Shown here: piece after piece, positions 1-4,999 of the stretch
How the letters are laid out: the number at the start of each line of letters is the position of its first letter
How positions within the stretch are numbered: the stretch's first letter is position 1
DNA from: Bacteroidota bacterium
GTDB taxonomy: Bacteria; Bacteroidota; Bacteroidia; Bacteroidales; CAJPTX01
Assembly (NCBI GenBank): GCA_002748015.1
Contig: PDRH01000036.1
Coordinates: 1-5,359, forward strand
Length of the DNA stretch: 5,359 nucleotides
Reading direction: 5' to 3'
Program-made: the position numbers and the translations under genes
The notes under the pieces: generated by a model
Seen by the model: only the letters and a program-made list of their open reading frames with translations
Told to the model about the DNA's origin: nothing
Database searches by the model: none

Positions 1-2
1 TA

Positions 3-488
3 CTACACAATCGGCTTCCCCTGCGCCTCGAACCGCTCCATGGCCTCCACCCAGGAGTCCAATAGCTCGTGCGACTTGTTCTGCTGGGTGTCAAAGCCCA
101 CCATGAGCGAGTCGGCTACGGCGTAGACCAAACGGGTTTTCGGGTCGTAGATGGCCTGCTGCATATGGAAGGTCTTGGGCTTGATGGAGTGCACCCTCGT
201 GGCTACGGCTGGCGTATCCTCGAGGTGGAGGGGGGCGATGAAGTCTATCTCTATGCGAGCGACTACGACCACCACGCTGTCCCACTGCATCTTGGGCTTG
301 AGCAGCTCCTCGAAGTAGCGTAGCCGGCCGAGATCGAAGAACTGCTGAAAGATGGAGTTATTCACGTGGTCCAGGCGGTCCACATCGTTGAAGCGGATTT
401 GCAAATCCGCCGAGTGGTGGAACTGCTCGAGGAAGTCCGCAGGTAGCTCCCTGTGATTGGAGCTTGGGTTCGATTGTTTCTTTTCCAT
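3..488 (-). CDS. Acyl-CoA thioesterase, hotdog fold (4HBT/YbgC/FadM-like)
   Basis: A 161-residue cytoplasmic protein that probably hydrolyses an acyl-CoA thioester to free acid and CoA; the actual substrate cannot be read from the sequence. The hallmark is the segment at residues 32-44, RFNDVDRLDHVNN, matching the family pattern D-x-D-x-x-x-H-V-N-N. By my alignment D37 corresponds to the catalytic Asp of 4-hydroxybenzoyl-CoA thioesterase. The central helix (residues 46-63) and the hydrophobic strand SVVVVVARIEIDF (71-83) fit a single hotdog domain of normal length. The stop is TAG at 3-5. I chose ATG at 488; an upstream in-frame TTG at 503 lies in the terminator T-tract of the previous unit and is not credible. 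No further ATG occurs until residue 67, beyond the catalytic motif. The gene appears to be its own transcription unit. Family assignment is secure, substrate unknown. Confidence 0.9.
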   Translation of the reverse strand: MEKKQSNPSSNHRELPADFLEQFHHSADLQIRFNDVDRLDHVNNSIFQQFFDLGRLRYFEELLKPKMQWDSVVVVVARIEIDFIAPLHLEDTPAVATRVHSIKPKTFHMQQAIYDPKTRLVYAVADSLMVGFDTQQNKSHELLDSWVEAMERFEAQGKPIV

Positions 489-500
489 ACGCGAATGTAG
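489..500 (-). promoter_or_regulatory. Bacteroidota-type -7 box for the thioesterase gene
   Basis: On the minus strand this reads CTACATTCGCGT and contains TACATTCG, one base away from the Bacteroidota -7 consensus TAnnTTTG. The same 12-mer precedes two other genes here in the same orientation relative to the gene. The box ends immediately before the ATG at 488, so the predicted transcription start falls at or next to the start codon. No clear TTTG -33 element lies 19-21 bases upstream, because that space is taken by the upstream terminator hairpin. A TTG directly precedes the box. Promoter role is inferred. Confidence 0.6.
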
Positions 501-501
501 C

Positions 502-537
502 AAAAAAGAGCGGCCCGGGCATGTACCCAGGCCGCTC
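502..537 (-). terminator. Intrinsic terminator of the arcC-arcB unit
   Basis: Read on the minus strand, GAGCGGCC (537-530) pairs perfectly with GGCCGCTC (515-508). An inner GGG/CCC pair (528-526 with 519-517) is separated from the outer stem by one mismatch and closes a six-base loop. Six T residues follow at 507-502. This is a strong rho-independent terminator pointing leftward, about 45 bases past the arcB stop. It separates arcB from the thioesterase gene, whose promoter box starts one base after the T-tract. Confidence 0.9.
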
Positions 538-558
538 CCAAGAGTTTTCCGTATACGC

Positions 559-573
559 CTAGCTATATGCTAG
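559..573. repeat. Small inverted repeat in the arcB 3' untranslated region
   Basis: CTAGC (559-563) and GCTAG (569-573) are perfect 5-base inverted arms around TATAT, just after the arcB stop codon. The stem is short and has no T-tract, so it is unlikely to terminate transcription alone. It could add a small stem to the 3' end of the arcB message or be chance in a CTAG-rich stretch. Confidence 0.35.
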
Positions 574-581
574 CTAGCGTT

Positions 582-1583
582 TTACTTCCCGAGGGTGGCC
601 ACCATAACCGCCTTGATGGTATGCAGACGGTTTTCCGCCTCGTCAAAGACGATGGATGCAGGGGACTCGAACACCTCCTCGGTTACCTCCAGGGCATCGT
701 GCCCGTACTTCTGATATATCTCCTCGCCCACGGTTGTTTCGCGGTTGTGGAAGGCCGGGAGGCAGTGCATGAACTTGCAGTCGGGGTTGCCCGTCAGCTC
801 CATGGCGCGCTTGTTCACCTGGTAGGGCATCATCTCCTTGATGCGGTTCTCCCACGCCTCGGCGGGTTCGCCCATCGATACCCATACGTCGGTGTAGAGG
901 AAGTCGCAGCCCTTCACGGCATCCTCAAGCTTGTCGGTGATGGTGATCTTCGCACCGGTCTCCTTGGCAACCTCCTGGGCCATCTTCAGGATTTCCTGGT
1001 CAGGCCAGTAGCCCTTCGGGGCGGCGGCGCGGTAGTCCATACCCATCTTGGCGGCGCCCATCATCAGGGAGTTCGCCATGTTGTAGCGGGCATCGCCGAG
1101 GTAGCAGAAGGATACCTCGCGCAGGGGTTTGTCGCAGTGCTCGCGCATGGTCAGGAAGTCGGCCAGTATCTGCGTGGGATGCCACTCGTTGGTCAGGCCG
1201 TTCCACACCGGCACGCCCGAGTGCTTAGCCAGGGCCTCGACCTTGGTCTGCTCGAAGCCACGGTACTCTATACCGTCGTAGATGCGCCCGAGGACGCGGG
1301 CCGTGTCGGCCATCGACTCCTTCTTGCCCATCTGCGAGCCGGTCGGGCCGAGGTAGGTTACCCCTGCGCCCTGGTCGTGCGCCGCGGTCTCGAAGGAGCA
1401 GCGGGTACGAGTGGAGTCCTTCTCAAAGAGCAGGACGATGTTCTTCCCCTTGAGCAGCTGCTCCTCGGTGCCGGCGTACTTCGCCTTCTTGAGGTCAGCG
1501 GCCAGGTCAATGAGGAACTCTATCTCCTTGGGGGTGAAGTCGTACAGGCGTAGGAAATGCCTGTTTCGTAGGTTGAAAGCCAT
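582..1583 (-). CDS. arcB: Ornithine carbamoyltransferase, catabolic type
   Basis: Cytoplasmic enzyme of 333 residues interconverting ornithine plus carbamoyl phosphate with citrulline plus phosphate. All key motifs are intact: STRTR at 57-61 and HPTQ at 135-138 bind carbamoyl phosphate, the SMG loop at 236-238 binds ornithine, and HCLP at 273-276 carries the active-site Cys. Length is normal for the family. The text resembles Pseudomonas ArcB as I remember it (MAFN start, AYxGTExQ-type segment near residue 36, AWENRIKE near 243), and it has the ornithine-type SMG loop rather than looking like the acetyl- or succinylornithine transcarbamylases many Bacteroidales use for biosynthesis. arcC lies 28 bases upstream on the same strand, which favours the catabolic role. 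The ATG at 1583 has no Shine-Dalgarno; its leader is AT-rich. An anabolic role (argF) cannot be excluded from sequence alone. Confidence 0.95.
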   Translation of the reverse strand: MAFNLRNRHFLRLYDFTPKEIEFLIDLAADLKKAKYAGTEEQLLKGKNIVLLFEKDSTRTRCSFETAAHDQGAGVTYLGPTGSQMGKKESMADTARVLGRIYDGIEYRGFEQTKVEALAKHSGVPVWNGLTNEWHPTQILADFLTMREHCDKPLREVSFCYLGDARYNMANSLMMGAAKMGMDYRAAAPKGYWPDQEILKMAQEVAKETGAKITITDKLEDAVKGCDFLYTDVWVSMGEPAEAWENRIKEMMPYQVNKRAMELTGNPDCKFMHCLPAFHNRETTVGEEIYQKYGHDALEVTEEVFESPASIVFDEAENRLHTIKAVMVATLGK

Positions 1584-1611
1584 GGTATTGGTATTATTGT
1601 GTTACGTATGA

Positions 1612-2556
1612 TTACATTATTCTCGTACCGTAGACGGTGTCCTCTAGCTTAGTAGCCTCTGTGATAACGGCCACTTCGCCCCCCCTGTCGAGGAAGTCGA
1701 GCGAGGCGCGGATCTTGGGGGCCATATTGCCCTCGCCGAACATCCCCTCGGCCAGGTAGCGCTTCACGTCCTCGCGGGGTACGCGGTCGAGCTTCTCCTC
1801 GTTGGGCTGACCGTAGTTGATGTAGACGTAGGGCACGTCGGTTAGGATGTAGAAACGTTCGGCCCCTATCCTGGAGGCCAGGACGGAGGAGGCGGAGTCC
1901 TTGTCGATCACCGCCTCAATGGGGGTCATCTCCCCCTTTTCCCCTATAGACACCGGCACGCCGCCACCGCCCACCGCCACAACGATTACCCCCGCATCTG
2001 ATAGGCGCTTAACCATCGGGGCGTTCAGCACGTCGATGGGGCGGGGCGAGGGTACTACACGTCGCCAGCCGGTCTTGCCCTTCTTGGTCTCCTCCTTGAA
2101 CTGCCAGCCATTCTCCTTGGCGAGGGCATCGGCCTCCTCCTTGCTATAGGTCCGCCCTACCCGCTTGGTAGGGTTCTGGAAGGCCGGGTCGTTGGGGTCA
2201 ACCTGGACTGGGCTGATGAGGGTGGTGATGTCCTTCTGGATGTGATGCTTGGCCAGCACGTTGCGCAGGCACTGCTCTATCATGTAGCCGATGGATCCCT
2301 GCGTCTGCGCCACGCACACATCGAGGGGCATGGCCGGCAGCTCGAACTCATCGTTGCCAGCCGTCTGCTGCATGAGCAGGTTGCCCACCTGCGGGCCATT
2401 GCCGTGCGAGAGCACGATGTTGAAACCCTCCTTAATGAGGAATACTATGTTCTCCAGGGTAGCCATGGTGTTCACCACCTGCTCCTCTACCGTTCCCTTC
2501 TGTCCGGAGCGCAGGAGCGCATTGCCCCCCAGCGCGATTACCGCTGTCTTTGCCAT
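1612..2556 (-). CDS. arcC: Carbamate kinase
   Basis: Cytoplasmic kinase of 314 residues, the usual length, that transfers phosphate from carbamoyl phosphate to ADP, giving ATP, CO2 and ammonia. It belongs to the amino acid kinase fold. Visible motifs are GGNAL at 10-14, SHGNGPQVG at 50-58, GWRRVVPSPRP at 163-173, the glycine loop GGGGVPV at 196-202, IDKDSAS at 217-223 and NMAPKI at 277-282, all in the family order. It is the first gene of a two-gene unit; arcB follows after 28 bases, so carbamoyl phosphate made by ArcB can feed this enzyme directly. The ATG at 2556 is supported by the MAKTAVIALGGNAL start and lies 26 bases past the predicted transcription start. No Shine-Dalgarno is seen. Stop is TAA. 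Confidence 0.96.
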   Translation of the reverse strand: MAKTAVIALGGNALLRSGQKGTVEEQVVNTMATLENIVFLIKEGFNIVLSHGNGPQVGNLLMQQTAGNDEFELPAMPLDVCVAQTQGSIGYMIEQCLRNVLAKHHIQKDITTLISPVQVDPNDPAFQNPTKRVGRTYSKEEADALAKENGWQFKEETKKGKTGWRRVVPSPRPIDVLNAPMVKRLSDAGVIVVAVGGGGVPVSIGEKGEMTPIEAVIDKDSASSVLASRIGAERFYILTDVPYVYINYGQPNEEKLDRVPREDVKRYLAEGMFGEGNMAPKIRASLDFLDRGGEVAVITEATKLEDTVYGTRIM

Positions 2557-2582
2557 TGTCTAGCACCGATTACATTACTAAA

Positions 2583-2617
2583 ACGCGAATGTAGGCAAAG
2601 GCATGGATATGGGCAAT
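2583..2617 (-). promoter_or_regulatory. Predicted promoter of the arcC-arcB unit
   Basis: The minus strand carries CTACATTCGCGT at 2594-2583, identical to the boxes in front of the thioesterase and phosphatase genes and containing TACATTCG (2593-2586), close to TAnnTTTG. A possible weak -33 element, ATTG at 2617-2614, is 20 bases upstream of the -7 box, the expected Bacteroidota spacing. The box ends 29 bases before the arcC ATG. No terminator is visible between the preceding ATPase-nuclease gene and this site, so read-through from that gene is also possible. Confidence 0.6.
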
Positions 2618-2646
2618 AGGGGGCTAAATCGTGCTGGATAAACGCG

Positions 2647-4284
2647 CTACTTCCCCTCCCACACGCACTCCTCCATCCACTCTATCTGCCCCTTCTCGCC
2701 GATGGCAGCCCCCACCGCCCAAACAGGCTTATCCCCGCCGGAATGCTTATCTGGGTAGCCATTGCGCAGCGCCTGGGCTAATGCCTTCTCCGCAGTCATA
2801 CCATCCCGCTTCATCTTCAGCTCTATCACGACCACCATCCGCTCGCCGATAATCTCCACGTCGGAGATGCCCCCCGCCCCTATCTGCTCTACCCGCACAT
2901 CGCTGCGTACACCGGCAAAGATGAGGTGAAGGGCATCGCGGTAGCGGGCCTCTCGCAGCTCCCAGACCCTCTGTGCATCGTCCCTATCCTTCTTCTCGTG
3001 GTCGAAGGGGAGGCTGGCGAGGAGAGCCTGGATGCACACCTCTAACGTCTTGATATCCGTGCCGTTGAGGGCGTTCACCAGCTTGCTGTTACGGTTCTTA
3101 TAATCGTGTCCCTGAGCTATGCCGAGCGTTCTCGGGGCGAGGATTTCCATGATGCTCTCACGTACCTCCCTATTGGGAAAGTCCAGGAGGTAGTTCCCGC
3201 CATGGTCCATGCCCTTGATTGTAAGGTAGCCGGACTGGTAGAGGAAGCCCAGCGGGTCGCTATGCTCAAAGTTGAACCTCGAAAGGCTATCTATATTTGC
3301 CCTTAGCACCCCATCGAGCCGCAGCACCCCCAGGCCATGGTAGCGGGGGATCAGCCTATCCGCGCTGCTGGTCGTACCGGTCCTGGACCAGTAGTTTTCA
3401 AGTCGGCAGGACTTCAGCGCATTCATCAGCCCGAAGGAGTTGTAGACGTGTTCCTCCCGCTCCGAGAAGCGGTATCCATCGTACTTTGCGCGGAGCTGTG
3501 CGAGCTGCTCTTCGACCGTCAGGCCATTCTTCTGCGCCATGTACGCAAGCTGCTCGGGGAGGTACTCGTGAATCTCAGCCTCGCTGATGCCGCAGATGGT
3601 GCTGTAGTCGGGCAGGAAGCTGATGTCCTCTATGTTGTTGAAGCCGCTGAACAGGCCGACCTGCCGCACCTGGCTAATACCCGTGGCCATGAGGAAGCGC
3701 AGAGAATCGTCGGCGGCCTTGAGCGACCTGTAGAAGCCCCGGAGGTAGGCCTTGATCTCATCCAGAAGCGCAGTATCGCCCTTGACCAGCGCATCGAGTA
3801 TGGGGCTGTCGTACTCGTCGATTAGGACGGCTACGCGCTGGCCGCTGGCCTCATGGAGCTGCTCCAGTACTTGGTAGATATTGTAGCGCTCTGCTTCCGG
3901 CCTGACCGGTAGCCCCAGCTTTCTCAAGGTGCTGCTAATCCGCACATGCACCATTTCCCCCATAGCCGCTGGCGAAAGCGCACTGAGGTCGCTGAAGTCG
4001 AAGTGTAGCACCGGATGCCTTGCCCAGGCCCTCTCGCCCCTGGACTCTTCCAGCGCATAGAGCTTCAGCCCCTCAAACAGCTCTTGACGCCCCTCCAGGT
4101 AGCACGCAATGGTCTTTAGCAGCATGCTCTTGCCGAAACGCCGAGGGCGGCTCAAAAAGACCACCCGGCTCTGATTAACCAGCTCCCAAACCAAGTGGGT
4201 CTTGTCCACATAGTACATCCCCTCCTCTCGGATAATCTCAAAGCTCGCCGTCGTGTTGGGGAACTTGCCCAGTTCTATAGCCAT
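2647..4284 (-). CDS. AAA-ATPase-like / PD-(D/E)XK nuclease fusion protein (DUF1703 type)
   Basis: Protein of 545 residues, cytoplasmic (no signal peptide or membrane segment). The N-terminal half is an AAA-ATPase-like domain: FPNTTASFEIIREEGMYYVD (8-27) is the typical family opening, RPRRFGKS (46-53) is the Walker A-like loop, LIDEYD (154-159) the Walker B, and MATGISQVRQ (199-208) a sensor-like segment. YDGYRFSE (268-275) follows. The C-terminal region looks like a PD-(D/E)XK nuclease: D475 in SDVEI, then E488 and K490 in IELK, then a helix with Q504 and Y510. The active-site residues appear intact. The family is abundant and multicopy in Bacteroidota, and its cellular function is not established. 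The start is ATG 4284, preceded by AGGAGG with a 7-base gap; an upstream TTG at 4308 lies inside the promoter box. It stands alone between unrelated genes. Stop is TAG. Confidence 0.92.
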   Translation of the reverse strand: MAIELGKFPNTTASFEIIREEGMYYVDKTHLVWELVNQSRVVFLSRPRRFGKSMLLKTIACYLEGRQELFEGLKLYALEESRGERAWARHPVLHFDFSDLSALSPAAMGEMVHVRISSTLRKLGLPVRPEAERYNIYQVLEQLHEASGQRVAVLIDEYDSPILDALVKGDTALLDEIKAYLRGFYRSLKAADDSLRFLMATGISQVRQVGLFSGFNNIEDISFLPDYSTICGISEAEIHEYLPEQLAYMAQKNGLTVEEQLAQLRAKYDGYRFSEREEHVYNSFGLMNALKSCRLENYWSRTGTTSSADRLIPRYHGLGVLRLDGVLRANIDSLSRFNFEHSDPLGFLYQSGYLTIKGMDHGGNYLLDFPNREVRESIMEILAPRTLGIAQGHDYKNRNSKLVNALNGTDIKTLEVCIQALLASLPFDHEKKDRDDAQRVWELREARYRDALHLIFAGVRSDVRVEQIGAGGISDVEIIGERMVVVIELKMKRDGMTAEKALAQALRNGYPDKHSGGDKPVWAVGAAIGEKGQIEWMEECVWEGK

Positions 4285-4291
4285 GGCACTA

Positions 4292-4297
4292 CCTCCT
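4292..4297 (-). promoter_or_regulatory. Strong Shine-Dalgarno sequence of the ATPase-nuclease gene
   Basis: The minus strand reads AGGAGG, 7 bases before the ATG at 4284, a textbook position. It decides the start codon. It is unusual here because the arcC, arcB, thioesterase and phosphatase starts in this window all lack any such sequence, as is normal in Bacteroidota. Confidence 0.8.
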
Positions 4298-4305
4298 ATT
4301 TGGGA

Positions 4306-4313
4306 CAAAGGTA
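4306..4313 (-). promoter_or_regulatory. Canonical Bacteroidota -7 box of the ATPase-nuclease gene
   Basis: The minus strand reads TACCTTTG, an exact match to TAnnTTTG, directly preceded by a TTTTTTG run (4320-4314). A transcription start about four bases downstream would give a leader of about 18 bases that contains the AGGAGG. No TTTG -33 element is visible at the expected 19-21 base distance, so the T-run may compensate. Confidence 0.7.
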
Positions 4314-4341
4314 CAAAAAACGCCTCCCCCCATCCCTATGC

Positions 4342-4358
4342 GCCCCTCCTACTGGGGC
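4342..4358. repeat. GC-rich inverted repeat in the divergent promoter region
   Basis: GCCCC (4342-4346) and GGGGC (4354-4358) flank a seven-base loop in the gap between the divergent genes. There is no T-tract on either side, so it is not a convincing terminator. It lies upstream of both promoter boxes and could be a protein-binding or structural site, or chance in a C-rich tract. Confidence 0.3.
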
Positions 4359-4383
4359 TATATACGAGCGAAACAAAACCACC

Positions 4384-4399
4384 TAGCAAAATCTTGCTA
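4384..4399. repeat. Inverted repeat overlapping the phosphatase promoter
   Basis: TAGCAA (4384-4389) and TTGCTA (4394-4399) are perfect 6-base inverted arms around AATC. The right arm overlaps the first two bases of the -7 box TACATTCG. This arrangement would suit a small operator, but the TTGCTA half is also part of the sequence shared with the thioesterase promoter, which has no matching left arm. Operator function is therefore only a possibility. Confidence 0.35.
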
Positions 4400-4408
4400 C
4401 ATTCGCGT
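4397..4408 (+). promoter_or_regulatory. Bacteroidota-type -7 box of the phosphatase gene
   Basis: CTACATTCGCGT is identical to the boxes before arcC and the thioesterase. TACATTCG sits at 4398-4405, with 29 bases between it and the ATG at 4435, the same spacing as for arcC. A 15-base stretch, TTGCTACATTCGCGT, is shared with the thioesterase promoter. No -33 TTTG is visible at the expected distance. Confidence 0.6.
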
Positions 4409-4434
4409 CTTACTTCAACACTGACACAGAACCT

Positions 4435-4965
4435 ATGCGAGTATATATTATCCGCCATACAAGCGTACAGGTCCCCCGCGGCATATGCTACGGGCAGACC
4501 GATGTCGACCTCAAAGTAACCTTCGACCAGGAGGCCGCCGTAGTTAAGCAGAACCTCGAGAGCCTCACCTTCGATGCCATCTACACCAGCCCCCTGAGCC
4601 GTTGCACACGCCTCGCAGACTACTGCGGCTATAGGGATGCCATCCGCGACGACAGGCTCAAGGAGGTCGACTTCGGCGACTGGGAGTGGCAGTACCTCTA
4701 CTCCATGACCGATATCCCCGAGGTGCAGTACTGGTTCGCCAACCAGCTCACCGCACGCCCCCCCAAGGGCGAATCCTTCCGCGACGTGCAGCAGCGCTTC
4801 CTCAGCTTCGTAGAGGAGAAGAAGGCCGAGGGACAGCAGCAGATCGCCGCCTTCGCCCACGGGGGCATACACCTCAGCGCCATGGAGCACCTCGGCACCC
4901 GCTTCGAGGGGGACATCTTCAGCCACCTACCCGGCTACGGCAGCGTCATCCCCTACGACTTCTAG
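4435..4965 (+). CDS. Histidine phosphatase, alpha-ribazole phosphatase-like
   Basis: Cytoplasmic phosphatase of 176 residues from the phosphoglycerate-mutase-like branch of the histidine phosphatase superfamily. The N-terminal RHT (7-9) carries the phospho-accepting H8. R56 in SPLSRC, acidic E77 in LKEVDFGDWE and the second catalytic H142 in AHGG complete the active site. The segment IRHTSVQVPRGICYGQTDVDL spans 6-26; its RHT and GICYGQTD wording is typical of CobC-type alpha-ribazole-5'-phosphate phosphatases, which act late in cobalamin assembly. No cobalamin genes are nearby, so the substrate is inferred from this resemblance only and I give no gene symbol. It is transcribed divergently from the ATPase-nuclease gene. 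The ATG at 4435 is the only start that keeps the family N-terminus (MRVYIIRHT); there is no Shine-Dalgarno. Stop is TAG. Confidence 0.9.
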   Translation: MRVYIIRHTSVQVPRGICYGQTDVDLKVTFDQEAAVVKQNLESLTFDAIYTSPLSRCTRLADYCGYRDAIRDDRLKEVDFGDWEWQYLYSMTDIPEVQYWFANQLTARPPKGESFRDVQQRFLSFVEEKKAEGQQQIAAFAHGGIHLSAMEHLGTRFEGDIFSHLPGYGSVIPYDF

Positions 4966-4999
4966 CCAAACCCAGCAGGACTAGCCAACCCTAGCACCA
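4962..4999 (+). repeat. Imperfect 19-base tandem repeat between the phosphatase and the next gene
   Basis: Two adjacent 19-base units, both starting CTAGCCAA (4962 and 4981), match at 15 of 19 positions. The first copy contains the TAG stop of the phosphatase; the second ends on the first base of the next gene's ATG. The whole intergenic spacer is thus a small duplication. No promoter box is visible in it, which suggests the downstream gene is read together with the phosphatase. Confidence 0.55.

Noticed and set aside
567..1553. A 328-codon open frame on the plus strand opposite arcB
   Set aside because: arcB has every catalytic motif and full family length. The antisense frame is low-complexity in Leu, Gly, Val and His, as expected from mirrored GC-rich codons, and shows no recognisable domain.
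2242..2619. Overlapping plus-strand open frames opposite arcC and its promoter
   Set aside because: These lie opposite conserved arcC sequence and extend across the arcC promoter box; composition is typical of antisense noise.
2557..2646. A terminator for the ATPase-nuclease gene
   Set aside because: I looked for a stem followed by a T-tract on the minus strand after the stop at 2647 and saw none, so read-through into arcC remains possible.
3337..3825. A 162-codon plus-strand open frame opposite the ATPase-nuclease gene
   Set aside because: Antisense to a well-supported gene, no recognisable motif, and no promoter box in front of it.
4285..4308. Longer start (TTG at 4308) for the ATPase-nuclease protein
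   Set aside because: The TTG lies inside the TACCTTTG promoter box, while ATG 4284 has an ideal AGGAGG and matches the usual family N-terminus.
4342..4358. GC-rich hairpin as a terminator
   Set aside because: It has no T-tract on either strand and no gene ends near it; both flanking genes start and point away from this region.
4336..4926. A 196-codon minus-strand open frame opposite the phosphatase gene
   Set aside because: It is an Ala/Gly/Glu/Val/Leu-rich antisense shadow of a gene with an intact histidine phosphatase active site, and it would run through the divergent promoter region.
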